Shown: positions 26,401 to 35,716, counted from the stretch's first letter. The stretch is DNA of 64,000 nt from Cohaesibacter intestini (GCF_003324485.1 NZ_QODK01000001.1:186001-250000); one strand, 5' to 3'. Notes: a model not told the origin generated them from the letters alone. A program made the numbers and translations.

Positions 26401-26898
26401 CTATTTGCCTTGCTGCGATTTCTGAAAGGCTTGCTGCACATGTATATGACGATGGGGAGACGCTTCCTCTTCATCTTCATGGACGTGATGCTTGCCGTTG
26501 GCACTGATTGGCACCAGAGACAGGGCTCCGTGGGCCACTCCGCGCTCCAGAAACAGCGTTTCGGCGGCAGAGGCAATGTCACCGAGCTTGCCTTGCGTGA
26601 CCTCGATTTCCAGCGCGGTGGAATGATCCAGCGGTACAGACAGAGAGGTCAAATGACGGTCATGGGCATCAAGCCGCCGCTTGGCCAGCCGGGCACCCAG
26701 ATTGCGCTTTGTCTGATCGACAGTATAGGAAACAATTCCCAAGCAATCCGCATCATCCGGGCCGTCATGGCGGTCAAGCATTGCCCGGCGAACCAGATCG
26801 CGAATGGCTTCTGACCGATTTTTTGCACCGCTATCCCCCATATATTGGTCTAGGTCTGCGGCAATTTCATCGGAAAGCGTAATCGTGATGCGCTTCAT
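26401..26898 (-). CDS. nikR: NikR-type metal-responsive regulator with altered ligand residues
   Basis: 165 residues: a ribbon-helix-helix domain (1-45) with the NikR DNA-contact residues Arg3, Thr5 and Thr7 (MKRITITL), then an ACT-like metal domain, then a His/Glu-rich tail (HHVHEDEEEASPHRHIHV). By hand alignment to E. coli NikR, its four high-affinity nickel ligands His76, His87, His89 and Cys95 are Leu, Ser, Pro and Ala here; His92 is kept. The fold markers ERGVAHGALSLVP are intact. It is divergent from nikK across a perfect NikR operator. DNA specificity seems conserved while metal sensing must differ, perhaps through the His tail. Confidence 0.87.
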   Translation of the reverse strand: MKRITITLSDEIAADLDQYMGDSGAKNRSEAIRDLVRRAMLDRHDGPDDADCLGIVSYTVDQTKRNLGARLAKRRLDAHDRHLTSLSVPLDHSTALEIEVTQGKLGDIASAAETLFLERGVAHGALSLVPISANGKHHVHEDEEEASPHRHIHVQQAFQKSQQGK

Positions 26899-27011
26899 CT
26901 CTTCCCCGGTCCTTTCGCTGTTTTCTTGGCTTTTCAGCCGGTGGTGAGCTTACCAGTAAAGAGCCTGGATCAGAAGAAGCAAAAAAACTACGTATTGTGC
27001 AGAAAGGGTCC

Positions 27012-27039
27012 GTATGATTTATCTGCCGATAATTCATAC
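27012..27039. promoter_or_regulatory. NikR operator
   Basis: GTATGA (27012-27017), 16 bases, TCATAC (27034-27039): an exact match to the established E. coli NikR consensus GTATGA-N16-TCATAC. It lies between divergent nikR and nikK, 35 bases before the nikK ATG, where a bound repressor would block nikK transcription. Confidence 0.92.
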
Positions 27040-27073
27040 CCACTTTCCTCCTCCCACAAAGGATCCTCTCTGC

Positions 27074-27841
27074 ATGACCTCTTCTGCCCGCGCCCTCACG
27101 TTGGCTTTGCTCCTTGCTCCTGTTGCTTTCCCGGCATCCGCTCATTTTCAGGAAATCATTCCATCGGCAGACATTTTGGCCGATGGCGGTACAGTGGATG
27201 TGAGCCTCGTCTTCACCCATCCCTTCGAAGGCGGCCCGGTGATGACCATGGCCAAGCCGACTGCGGTGGGCATTTTGAAAGACGGGGAGAAGCGCGATCT
27301 GAGCGGCAAGCTTGTGGAAAAACCAGTCGGCAAAGCAATGACTTACAGCTTTACCCACGAGTTGGCAGAGCCCGGGGCCTCGATCTTTTATATCGAGCCT
27401 GCCCCTTATTGGGAGCCCGCGGAAGGCAAATATATCATCCATTACTCGAAGGTCGTCGTCGACAGCTACGCCTCGGGTGATGGCTGGGATGCGAGCGTTG
27501 GCTTCCCTGTCGAGATCGTGCCCCTGAGCAATCCGACCGGCCTTTGGACCGGCAATCTGTTCACCGGCATTGTTACCAAGGGCGGTGAACCGGTACCCTT
27601 TGCCGAAATCGAGGTGGAAGTGATCAATGATCAGGGCATCAAGGCACCGAATGATGCCTATATCACGCAGGTAATCAAGGCCGATGCCAATGGCACCTTC
27701 TCCTATGCCATGCCGTTTGCCGGCTGGTGGGGCTTTGCCGCGCTGATCGATGGCGACAAGCCGATGACGTCTCCAGACGGCAAGAGCGTACCGGTCGAGC
27801 TTGGCGCCCTGATCTGGGTGAATGCCAAATCCGCACAATGA
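27074..27841 (+). CDS. nikK: NikK-like DUF4198 periplasmic protein
   Basis: 255 residues from the ATG at 27074 (AAGGA upstream); an upstream in-frame ATG lies inside the NikR operator. The signal peptide is about 1-24, with the mature protein starting at or near HFQEIIP. DUF4198 features: FTHPFEGGPVMTMAKP near 60, IEPAPYWEP near 110, GFPVEIVPLSNP near 147. DUF4198 proteins accompany NikMNQO-type nickel importers as the accessory subunit NikK. It is probably repressed through the NikR box. The mature N-terminal His could bind metal, as an inference. A paralogue lies at 63464-64000. Confidence 0.87.
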   Translation: MTSSARALTLALLLAPVAFPASAHFQEIIPSADILADGGTVDVSLVFTHPFEGGPVMTMAKPTAVGILKDGEKRDLSGKLVEKPVGKAMTYSFTHELAEPGASIFYIEPAPYWEPAEGKYIIHYSKVVVDSYASGDGWDASVGFPVEIVPLSNPTGLWTGNLFTGIVTKGGEPVPFAEIEVEVINDQGIKAPNDAYITQVIKADANGTFSYAMPFAGWWGFAALIDGDKPMTSPDGKSVPVELGALIWVNAKSAQ

Positions 27842-27865
27842 TCCGGGCTTTCCGATAAACCAGCC

Positions 27866-27895
27866 AGCGGCTTCCGGCTTCGGCCGGGGGCGGCT
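27866..27895 (+). promoter_or_regulatory. Hairpin with UUCG loop between nikK and nikL
   Basis: CCGGC-TTCG-GCCGG extends outward through T-G, T-G, C-G and G-C pairs, one mismatch, and three more pairs, giving 12 of 13 paired positions with an extra-stable UUCG tetraloop. There is no T-run. It starts 25 bases after the nikK stop, so it may stabilise nikK mRNA or lower nikL expression. Confidence 0.6.
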
Positions 27896-27991
27896 ATGCG
27901 CCATTGGTGCTTCTTGTCTGTCCGCCTTCACCATTGTAAAAGCGCGCAGTCATAGAGGTGATCCAGCCACCGACCAACCGATCAAACCGGG

Positions 27992-28600
27992 ATGATCCTT
28001 TTGATGTTCCGCCCTTCAATCCTGCCACTTGTCCGCCTGATCTGCCTGCTGTTGATGTGCCTTGGCGCGTCCGCTCCCGCCATTGCCCATAGCCTTAAAC
28101 TGTTCGCGACTGTCGAGGGCGACGTGGTGCGCGGCTATGGCTTTTTTGTTGGCGGAGGTCGCCCTCAAAATGTGCGCTGGTTGGCCAGAATGGAGGGCAA
28201 GATTGTTGCCGAGGGCAAGACCGATGATCAGGGCGCTTTCCGCTTCCCTGTGCCTCACACCGTCACGGCTCCCTTGACGGTCACGATCAATAGCGGTGAC
28301 GGCCATGTTTCCTCTCGCGCCTTGAAGGCGGAACGGTTTGGAGCCGAGGGAGTACCCTCCCATGTGCCACAATCCTCCCTTCATCCAGCACCACAAGAAA
28401 CGGCTGCGTCGGGCACCGGGAACGGCCTCACGGAAGCGCAGATCCGCACAGCGGTCGCACGGGAGATCACCCCTTTGCTCGAACGCATCGAAGAGATGGA
28501 TGCAAGGGTGCGACTTGCCGATATCATTGCAGGCATCTGTTTGATTTTCGGTCTCGCAGGCCTCACCCTGTGGGTCAAGGCAAAGCGATCGGTTGATTAA
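27992..28600 (+). CDS. nikL: NikL-like membrane-anchored periplasmic protein
   Basis: 202 residues with an N-terminal signal or anchor (about 10-30, ending APAIAHS), a beta-rich periplasmic domain (VVRGYGFFVGGGRP; GKTDDQGAFRFP), a helical stretch likely to form a coiled coil (LTEAQIRTAVAREITPLLER), and a C-terminal transmembrane helix (ADIIAGICLIFGLAGLTLWV). This matches NikL, the second accessory subunit of NikMNQO nickel transporters. It follows nikK on the same strand after 150 bases. Translation could also begin at 28004. No NikM, NikQ or NikO gene follows, which is unusual. Confidence 0.78.
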   Translation: MILLMFRPSILPLVRLICLLLMCLGASAPAIAHSLKLFATVEGDVVRGYGFFVGGGRPQNVRWLARMEGKIVAEGKTDDQGAFRFPVPHTVTAPLTVTINSGDGHVSSRALKAERFGAEGVPSHVPQSSLHPAPQETAASGTGNGLTEAQIRTAVAREITPLLERIEEMDARVRLADIIAGICLIFGLAGLTLWVKAKRSVD

Positions 28601-28831
28601 CACACTGTGCGAGAGCCCCTTCTTCTGGCACCCAGCCAGAGCGTGAGATGTGGCTCCAGATCGCCGTCAGATCGCAGCAAGGCAACGGCGGTTTTGGCCA
28701 CGGAGCTTTAATTGTTTTCGCCTTGTTAACCAACAAGAAAGCCCGCCCGCCACATCTACGCAGTTTAACACAAAAGGAACCTATGCTCCTTATCCTTGGG
28801 TGGAGATACATCCAGCGGACAAAGAAAAATC

Positions 28832-30415
28832 ATGTGGCGGAAACTGCTCTCATCCAAACATCTCGAGCCTGCACTGGTCTCCCTCCTCGCCGTTATGGTG
28901 TGGATCTATGGAGAACAACATGATGCCTTTGAATCGCTTGTGACCCTCATGGAAACCCATGAAGGATGGGAGCTGGATGAACTGTTTCTGGCAGCCGTGG
29001 TTTTTGGTTTGGCCGGCGCCTTCAATTATTACCGCTATCTTTATAAACAGTCCGAGGAAGGCAAGCGCCGTGCCCGCGCCGAGAGCGATCTTGACTGGTT
29101 GTCTCGCCATGACAGCCTGACCGGTCTTCCCAACCGCCATTATCTCAAAAGCTTTATCGACAAGACCGATCGTGGGATTGGCAGGAAGAAAAAACAAAGC
29201 GAAGCCAAATCCTATGGCCTGATCGCCCTTGACCTGGATGGGTTCAAGAAAATAAACGATCTGACAGGCCATGCAGGCGGCGACCGCCTGCTCAAGCAAG
29301 TGGCAGAACGCATCACCTCGAATGAGGCGATCAAACTGGCCTTCCGTTTGGGCGGTGATGAATTTCTCGCAGTTGTCAATCTTGCTGAAACGCCAGATCT
29401 TGAGGCCGTCGCCGAGAATCTGAGAAACAGCATTCTCAAACCCATTGTCATTGACGGCATCACCAACCATATTGGCGTGTCGGTCGGTTTGGCCAAATAT
29501 CCGCAAGACAGCCGCGACCTTACCGGTGCGATCAACAATGCTGACATCGCCATGTATCACGCCAAGCGGTCGGGCAAGAATTGCGTTGCCACGTTTGAAC
29601 CAGAGATGCTGGAATTGAAACTTCAGCGTTCACAATTCGAGCAGGATTTGCTGGCAGCCATGGCCCGCAACGAGATCAAGCCGCATTATCAGCCGCTGTT
29701 TGACCTGAAAGCCGGCGAATTGCGCGGGTTTGAAGCCTTGGCTCGCTGGACCCGCAATGGGCACGGTCCGGTTTCGCCTGAAAAGTTCATTGCGCTTGCC
29801 GAAGATATGGGTGTGATCACCGAATTGTCGGACCAATTGCTGTTGCAGGCTTGTAAGGATGCCAAGACATGGCCCGCGGATCTGACCTTGTCCTTCAACC
29901 TGTCTCTGCTGCAGCTGTCAGACCGTCTGGTCGGTCTGCGCATCCTGTCGGTTTTGGGGGAGGCCGGACTTCCGCCGCATCGTCTGGAAGTGGAAATCAC
30001 GGAATCCTCGCTGGTCAACGATATGGAGACCGCAAGCTTCGTGCTTAAGAGCCTGCACAATGCCGGTGTCCGGATTGCCCTTGATGATTTTGGCACAGGC
30101 TATTCGAACCTGTTGCAGCTCTCCAATCTTTACTTCGATCGCATCAAGATTGACCGCAGCTTCATCGCCAGCGTCAATACCGACGAAAAGCAGATGCGGA
30201 TCGTCAAGACCATCCTATCGCTGGGAGAAGGCCTTGGTCTGCACACCACCGCTGAAGGCATCGAGGAAATGGAACAGATGTCGATCCTGAAGGATCTGGG
30301 TTGTGATTATGGACAGGGCTTTCATCTGGGCAAGCCAGTTGATGCCGCGCAGACAACCGATTTTATCGTCGCTCATTTCGAGAAAAAGGCATCAAAGCTT
30401 CGGGTCAGCGCCTGA
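28832..30415 (+). CDS. Membrane-bound GGDEF-EAL cyclic di-GMP protein
   Basis: About 527 residues from the ATG at 28832; a start 12 codons earlier is possible. Two hydrophobic segments lie near residues 15-30 and 50-70 and no sensor domain is obvious. The GGDEF domain (about 90-250) has an intact RLGGDEF, and the EAL domain (about 270-515) has FEALARW and DDFGTGYSNL, so both synthesis and hydrolysis of c-di-GMP are possible on sequence grounds. It follows nikL by 230 bases but is probably its own unit, ending at a terminator. The link to metal genes is likely accidental. Confidence 0.92.
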   Translation: MWRKLLSSKHLEPALVSLLAVMVWIYGEQHDAFESLVTLMETHEGWELDELFLAAVVFGLAGAFNYYRYLYKQSEEGKRRARAESDLDWLSRHDSLTGLPNRHYLKSFIDKTDRGIGRKKKQSEAKSYGLIALDLDGFKKINDLTGHAGGDRLLKQVAERITSNEAIKLAFRLGGDEFLAVVNLAETPDLEAVAENLRNSILKPIVIDGITNHIGVSVGLAKYPQDSRDLTGAINNADIAMYHAKRSGKNCVATFEPEMLELKLQRSQFEQDLLAAMARNEIKPHYQPLFDLKAGELRGFEALARWTRNGHGPVSPEKFIALAEDMGVITELSDQLLLQACKDAKTWPADLTLSFNLSLLQLSDRLVGLRILSVLGEAGLPPHRLEVEITESSLVNDMETASFVLKSLHNAGVRIALDDFGTGYSNLLQLSNLYFDRIKIDRSFIASVNTDEKQMRIVKTILSLGEGLGLHTTAEGIEEMEQMSILKDLGCDYGQGFHLGKPVDAAQTTDFIVAHFEKKASKLRVSA

Positions 30416-30467
30416 GCGCAGATTTATCAAAGCGTTTCAGCCACCATCGTACGACAGATACCAAATA

Positions 30468-30497
30468 GAGCAGTCGCCCGCGCGATTGCTCTTTTTC
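30468..30497 (+). terminator. Rho-independent terminator after the GGDEF-EAL gene
   Basis: GAGCAGTCGC-CCGC-GCGATTGCTC, a ten-pair stem with one G-T wobble and a four-base loop, followed by TTTTT, 52 bases after the stop. Confidence 0.88.
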
Positions 30498-30600
30498 GTT
30501 CAATGGCTGGTGAAGTTATGGCCCGCGTTTTTGTGGCCTGTGAGACGTCTCGTCGCCCCGTCACGCCGGTCACTGGCGGCAACAAACCGCACGCCTGCCG

Positions 30601-30632
30601 CAAAACAAAAAGACCTCTCTGAAACAGAGAGG
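30601..30632 (-). terminator. Rho-independent terminator of the polyol operon
   Basis: On the minus strand CCTCTCTG-TTT-CAGAGAGG is followed by TCTTTTTGTTTTG. It lies about 35 bases beyond the mtlK stop and ends the smo/mtl transcript. Confidence 0.9.
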
Positions 30633-30667
30633 CCCAGTTTGCTTGATCAACAGGGGTCGTCTTGACC

Positions 30668-32152
30668 TCAGGCGGTCCCACCACCATAGGCATCCAACGT
30701 TTCTTTTATGCCTTTGTCTTCCAGCATGCTCACCCATTTGACAAAACTGTCCTTGAATGGGGTGTTTTTGGCAATGTCGCCATAATATTGCTGCTGTTCG
30801 ATCCAGAGAACCGGGTTCTTTTCGGCTTCTCTGGCCACTGCTTGCAGAGCGTCCCAATTCGGATCATTGGGCTCTATGATGCTGCCATCGTCTCGTTTGG
30901 CGAGGCAGTAACGCAGCCACAAGGCACTCATCAGAGCCAATCCGTCGGTTGGCTGTCCATTCTGAAGGGCGGAATGGATCGACGGAATGATGAAGCCCGG
31001 CTGACGGCTGGAGCCGTCAAAGGCCACGCGTTTGGTGGTGTCCACGATCTCCGGATTGGAGAAGCGCGTCACGATCAGGTCGAGATAGCTTGCCGGATCC
31101 ATGCCGGGAACCGGCTTGACATTGGCAAGAACCTCTTCTTGCATCGCCTTTTTGAAGAAGCGATGGATGGAAGGATGTTCCATGCAGCCCGAAATGGTGA
31201 TGATGCTGAGCAGATCGCCCGGCATGGAGATCATCTGATGACCGCCATTCAGGATGCGCAGTTTCATCACCTCGAAATCATGCACGGCGTTGGAGAAGGT
31301 TGCTCCGGCCTTGTCATAATCCGGACGGCCTGCACAGAAGTCATCCTCGATCACCCACTGGCGGAAATTCTCATGGGTCACAGGCGCGGCATCCTTGATG
31401 CCGAAGGACTGTGCCATGGCCATTTCTTTTGGACCGGTGGCGGGCACGATGCAATCCACCATCGAGTTGGGGAAGCTGCAATTGGCATCGATCCACGCGG
31501 CGAGATCCGGGTCTGACATGCGGGCAAGGGACACGATTGTGCGGCGCAGAATGGCCCCGTTGCCCTGCAGATTGTCACAGCATTGACCGGTGAAGGGCCC
31601 TGCCCCGGAAGCTCGGCGCAGTTTCAAAGCCGCGATGATGGCCCCAAAGGCGGTTTTCGGTGTGGCCGGATTCTCCGCATCATGGACAATGTCCGGGTGA
31701 TTGCAGTCAAACTCGCCGGTGGCCGGATCGAAATAGTAGCCCCCTTCGGTCACGGTCAAGGACACAATGCGGATATCAGGCTCCGCCATCCGGGCGATCA
31801 GAGCGGCATTGTCCGGCTCGACGGGAATAAAGTCGATCATCGCGCCGGTGATTTCAGCTGACTTGCCCGAAGGGTCAAGCTCAACGAGGGTGGTCAGGCA
31901 ATCCTGCGCCAGCAACCGCTCGCGCTGGGCGGCATCGGCCGGGCGCACGCCTGCGCCAATGATCGCCCAGTCATGGGCCAGCCCCTGCTCCATCAGCCGG
32001 TGTAAATACCAGGCCTGATGGGCGCGATGGAAGTTGCCAAGACCGATATGGACAATCCCCGGCGTCAGCTTCGAGCGATCATAGCTGGGAACCGCAACGC
32101 CGTTTGGCACTTGCTCAAGCGTATCGTTGCTAAGGGAAACTAGCTCATCCAT
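30668..32152 (-). CDS. mtlK: Mannitol 2-dehydrogenase (long-chain polyol dehydrogenase)
   Basis: 494 residues, the normal length for the mannitol dehydrogenase family, oxidising D-mannitol (and D-arabitol or sorbitol in some relatives) to the ketose with NAD. Visible hallmarks are the N-terminal HIGLGNFHRAHQA (nucleotide-binding) near 35, MDFIPVEP-like and SLTVTEGGYY near 130, and the catalytic lysine region VMKLRILNGGHQMI near 295. It is the last gene of the LacI-smoEFGK-smoS-mtlK order known from Rhodobacter sphaeroides and overlaps smoS by 13 bases. Confidence 0.93.
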   Translation of the reverse strand: MDELVSLSNDTLEQVPNGVAVPSYDRSKLTPGIVHIGLGNFHRAHQAWYLHRLMEQGLAHDWAIIGAGVRPADAAQRERLLAQDCLTTLVELDPSGKSAEITGAMIDFIPVEPDNAALIARMAEPDIRIVSLTVTEGGYYFDPATGEFDCNHPDIVHDAENPATPKTAFGAIIAALKLRRASGAGPFTGQCCDNLQGNGAILRRTIVSLARMSDPDLAAWIDANCSFPNSMVDCIVPATGPKEMAMAQSFGIKDAAPVTHENFRQWVIEDDFCAGRPDYDKAGATFSNAVHDFEVMKLRILNGGHQMISMPGDLLSIITISGCMEHPSIHRFFKKAMQEEVLANVKPVPGMDPASYLDLIVTRFSNPEIVDTTKRVAFDGSSRQPGFIIPSIHSALQNGQPTDGLALMSALWLRYCLAKRDDGSIIEPNDPNWDALQAVAREAEKNPVLWIEQQQYYGDIAKNTPFKDSFVKWVSMLEDKGIKETLDAYGGGTA

Positions 32153-32913
32153 TGTCCACCATCCACATTATAGGTTTGCGAGACAATGTAATCGGCGTCA
32201 TCGCTCGCCAGGAAAATAGCCATGCCCGTCAGATCCTCTGCGGTGCCCATACGCCCATATGGCACGCTCAATCCGACTTCGCGTTTTTTCTGACCCGGTT
32301 CCTTATTCTCGTATTTGGCAAAGAAGGCATCGACACCATCCCAATGCTCGCCATCGACGACACCGGGAGATATGGCATTGACGTTGATGCCGTGCTGGAT
32401 GAGATTGAGACCGGCCGACTGGGTCAGGGAAATGATGGCCGCCTTGGTTGCGCAATAGACGGCAACCAAAGCTTCGCCGCGGCGTCCCGCCTGGCTGGCC
32501 ATATTGATGATCTTGCCCTTGATGCCCTTGTCGATCATGTGGCGGGCGACGGCCTGCAGCGTGAACAGTGTGCCGCTGACATTGATGTCAAAAACCCGTT
32601 GGAAGTCGTCCCGGTCGATTTCGACGATCGGGGCGGCGGTGAATATTGCGGCATTGTTGATCAGGATATCGATCTGGCCGAAGGCATCGATGGCCTGGGC
32701 AACGCCCGCATCGATGCTTTCCTGACTGGTGACATCCATTTTGATGGCAATCGCATTGTCGCCCAGTTCGGCGGCGGAGCGCTGCGCTCTTTCCAGGTCA
32801 ATGTCCGCGATGGCGACCTTTGCGCCTTCGCGAATATAGGCCTCGGCAAAGCTGCGACCGATGCCGCGCGCTGCACCCGTAATTAACGCATTTTTGCCTG
32901 CAAGACGTTTCAT
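32140..32913 (-). CDS. smoS: Sorbitol (L-iditol) dehydrogenase, SDR family
   Basis: 257 residues. The Rossmann motif TGAARGIG is near residue 12, NNAA near 87, and the catalytic YCATK near 153, so a complete short-chain dehydrogenase. It closely resembles R. sphaeroides SmoS, oxidising D-glucitol to D-fructose and galactitol to tagatose. The start overlaps the smoK stop by four bases and the 3' end overlaps mtlK, giving tight coupling between uptake and oxidation. Confidence 0.9.
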   Translation of the reverse strand: MKRLAGKNALITGAARGIGRSFAEAYIREGAKVAIADIDLERAQRSAAELGDNAIAIKMDVTSQESIDAGVAQAIDAFGQIDILINNAAIFTAAPIVEIDRDDFQRVFDINVSGTLFTLQAVARHMIDKGIKGKIINMASQAGRRGEALVAVYCATKAAIISLTQSAGLNLIQHGINVNAISPGVVDGEHWDGVDAFFAKYENKEPGQKKREVGLSVPYGRMGTAEDLTGMAIFLASDDADYIVSQTYNVDGGQWMS

Positions 32914-33920
32914 TGGACCCGCATCCCTTCTTTATCGAACTTGTGAATCTGGCCTGCTTCAGGCGTCAGATAGACTTTGTCACCATTGTTGATTTCCATA
33001 TCACCGCCCATGCGAACGGTCATGGGGTCACAGCCGGGCACGTCATGCACGTGGATGAAGGTGTCCGAGCCGAGATGTTCTGCCACACCGACCGTGCCTT
33101 TCCAGCAGCCTTCGCTCGGTTCAGACGCAACACGAATATGCTCAGGACGAACGCCGATCGTATGGGCTCCCATCTTGGCTGCCACCTCGCCTTCGAGAAA
33201 GTTCATCTTTGGCGATCCGATGAAGCCGGCAACGAACTTGTTGCGTGGGGTGCGATAAAGCTCAAGCGGTGAGCCGACCTGCTCGATGACACCGGCCTGC
33301 AACACGACGATCTTGTCTGCCATGGTCATGGCTTCAACCTGATCGTGGGTCACATAAATCATCGTGGTGCCCAGACGATTGTGCATCTCGCTGATCTCAA
33401 GGCGCATGCCAACACGCAGAGCGGCATCGAGGTTGGAGAGTGGCTCGTCGAACAGGAAGGCGGTCGGGTCGCGCACGATGGCTCGACCGATGGCGACACG
33501 CTGCCGCTGGCCACCGGACAACTGGCCCGGCTTGCGATCGAGATAGTCGGTCAGGTTGAGCGCCTTGGCAGCCGCCTCGATACGCTTTTCCTGCTCGGCT
33601 TCACTCATGCCGGACATACGCAACGGAAAGGCGATATTCTTGCGCACGGTCATGTGCGGATAGAGGGCATATGTCTGGAACACCATCGCCAGACCGCGCT
33701 TGGAAGGGGGGATCTCGGTGACATCCTCCCCATCGATCAGCACCCGGCCGGCCGTGACATCCTCCAGACCGGCAATCAGGCGCAGAAGGGTCGACTTGCC
33801 ACAGCCCGATGGGCCGACAAAGACCGTGAATTCCCCATCTTCGATGGTCAGGTTGAGTTCTGGAATGACCGCGAGATCGCCGAACTTCTTGGTCACGTTT
33901 TCAAGTTTAATACGTCCCAT
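32910..33920 (-). CDS. smoK: Polyol ABC transporter ATP-binding protein
   Basis: 336 residues of the MalK/UgpC type: Walker [10 protein letters not shown] near 40, signature [14 protein letters not shown] near 135, Walker [12 protein letters not shown], and a C-terminal TOBE domain (about 240-336) with TIGVRPEHI. It powers sorbitol/mannitol import. It sits between the permease smoG and smoS; its start is nine bases from the smoG stop. Confidence 0.93.
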   Translation of the reverse strand: MGRIKLENVTKKFGDLAVIPELNLTIEDGEFTVFVGPSGCGKSTLLRLIAGLEDVTAGRVLIDGEDVTEIPPSKRGLAMVFQTYALYPHMTVRKNIAFPLRMSGMSEAEQEKRIEAAAKALNLTDYLDRKPGQLSGGQRQRVAIGRAIVRDPTAFLFDEPLSNLDAALRVGMRLEISEMHNRLGTTMIYVTHDQVEAMTMADKIVVLQAGVIEQVGSPLELYRTPRNKFVAGFIGSPKMNFLEGEVAAKMGAHTIGVRPEHIRVASEPSEGCWKGTVGVAEHLGSDTFIHVHDVPGCDPMTVRMGGDMEINNGDKVYLTPEAGQIHKFDKEGMRVQ

Positions 33921-33929
33921 GATCTTTTC

Positions 33930-34766
33930 CTACTTCACAGCGCCAAAGGTCAAACCCTGGACCAATTGTTTCTGACAGAACCAGCCGAGCACGATGATCG
34001 GACCCACGGCTGCCGCGGATACCGCCGACAGGCGACCGAAGAACAAGCCTTCGGGGGCACGGTTGCCTTCAATGAGTTTGGACAGGGTGGCCGCGTCCGT
34101 CGTCGTCAGGCGGACGGTCCAATAAGCTTCGTTCCAGCAAAAGATGAAACAGAGAAGGGCCGTTGAAGCGATGCCCCCCCATGCAAGTGGCACAAGGATT
34201 TCCTTGATTTCGCCCCATGTATCAACACCGTCCATCTTGCCCGCTTCGATGATCTCTTTGGGGATCTCCTTGAAATAGGTGAAGAGCATCCAGACCACAA
34301 TTGGCAGGTTGATCAGACTGAGCACGATGATCAGCAGGAAGTGTGTATCGAAAATCCCGAGGAAGTTTTTCGTCAGGAAGGTCATCGGATAGAGCACGGC
34401 AGCCGCTGGCAGCATCTTGGTCGAGAGCATCCACATCAAGACATCCTTGGTGTGGCGGCTCGGATTGAATGCCATTGCATAGGCTGCGGGAATCCCCACC
34501 GTGAGGGTGAAGAGGGTCGCAAAGACAGAGGTGATGACCGAGTTGGCGGCAAAGCGCCAATAGTCGTAATTCTCGGTCATGTTGGTGTAGTTTTCGAGCG
34601 TTGGCGTGAAGTAGAACAGATATTCAGGCTTCACAGCGTCGGCGTCGGTCTTGAAGCTGGTCAGGACCATCCAGAAGATCGGAAAGAAGAAGGTCAGTCC
34701 CACGCCCCAAGCCAGCAGCATGCGGCTTGAGCGTCCCAGTGTCGAGGATTGTGCAACAATAGCCAT
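33930..34766 (-). CDS. smoG: Polyol ABC transporter permease (MalG type)
   Basis: 278 residues from the ATG at 34766, with GGAG seven bases upstream; an earlier start at 34781 overlaps smoF. Six membrane helices. The EAA motif EIIEAGKMDGVDTWGEIKEI lies near residue 180. It pairs with SmoF to form the channel. The order smoE-F-G-K supports the assignment. Confidence 0.92.
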   Translation of the reverse strand: MAIVAQSSTLGRSSRMLLAWGVGLTFFFPIFWMVLTSFKTDADAVKPEYLFYFTPTLENYTNMTENYDYWRFAANSVITSVFATLFTLTVGIPAAYAMAFNPSRHTKDVLMWMLSTKMLPAAAVLYPMTFLTKNFLGIFDTHFLLIIVLSLINLPIVVWMLFTYFKEIPKEIIEAGKMDGVDTWGEIKEILVPLAWGGIASTALLCFIFCWNEAYWTVRLTTTDAATLSKLIEGNRAPEGLFFGRLSAVSAAAVGPIIVLGWFCQKQLVQGLTFGAVK

Positions 34767-34777
34767 TGATCCGCTCC

Positions 34778-35716
34778 TCATTCCATCAGAGTTTTGCCAA
34801 CCATGCGCAGAAGGAAAATCGCGACAATGTTGGCGAGAATGACCGCAAAGATGCCCGTAGCGCTGGCAGCGCCAATGTTGTTGTTGGCAAATTCACCGAT
34901 CAGATAGGGAAGATTTTTGTTCCCGTTGCCGCGACTGACAATCTCGATCTCGGCATAGAGGGACAGGTGGAAAATGGCCTGAATCATCACCACGATGGCA
35001 ATCGGTCGACCCAGATGCGGCAGGGTCAGGAACCGGAATTGCGACCATGGACCAGCACCATCCAGAACTGCAGCTTCCTTCTGCTGCTGGTCTTCAGACT
35101 GCAAGGAGGTCATGAAGATCAGGACGGCAAAGGGCGTCCACTGCCAGGTCACCATGATGATCACGGCATAGGCGGAGGTTTGCGTTGCGCGGAAGGAAAT
35201 CGGCTCCAATGTCGGCCATAGCGAGAAGAACCAGCCAACGATGGGCGCATCCTTCAAACTCATGATCACGCCATTGATGCCTTCGATGGCGATCCCCTGC
35301 AAACCCAGCACAGGATCCAAAATCATGTTGATCCAGAGCACTGCATTCACGGCAGGCATGACGAAGAATGGCGAAATCAAAAGCACGCGAACGATGCCGC
35401 GGCCCGGAAAGGCATTGTTGATCAGGATCGCGATCAGGACACCCAGAATCACCGTCAGAAACAGGATGCTGCCAACGATGAACAGGCTGTTCTGAATGGC
35501 GAACAGGAAGTCTTTCGAATGCAGCACGAAATCATAGTTGCCAAAGCCGCGCCAGTTGTCGATTGAAGGCGAGGTCCATTCGGGGCGACGCAGATTGTTC
35601 AGAACATAACGAATGAACGAGAAGAACAGCGTCATGCTCAAAGGCACCAACATCCAGACAAGCAACAGCAATACGGCCGGCGTCTGAAGAAGGCGTGGTA
35701 GTTTTCGATTATTCAT
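34778..35716 (-). CDS. smoF: Polyol ABC transporter permease (MalF type)
   Basis: 312 residues from the ATG at 35716 (AGGAG ten bases upstream). Six hydrophobic segments. The cytoplasmic loop QQQKEAAVLDGAGPWSQFRF near residue 213 is the ATPase contact. It is separated from smoE by 170 bases that hold two hairpins, which may explain lower permease than binding-protein expression. Confidence 0.92.
   Translation of the reverse strand: MNNRKLPRLLQTPAVLLLLVWMLVPLSMTLFFSFIRYVLNNLRRPEWTSPSIDNWRGFGNYDFVLHSKDFLFAIQNSLFIVGSILFLTVILGVLIAILINNAFPGRGIVRVLLISPFFVMPAVNAVLWINMILDPVLGLQGIAIEGINGVIMSLKDAPIVGWFFSLWPTLEPISFRATQTSAYAVIIMVTWQWTPFAVLIFMTSLQSEDQQQKEAAVLDGAGPWSQFRFLTLPHLGRPIAIVVMIQAIFHLSLYAEIEIVSRGNGNKNLPYLIGEFANNNIGAASATGIFAVILANIVAIFLLRMVGKTLME

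Noticed and set aside
28832-30415. GGDEF-EAL protein as part of the nickel operon
   Set aside because: It is 230 bases downstream of nikL, has no metal-binding features and is a common stand-alone signalling type.
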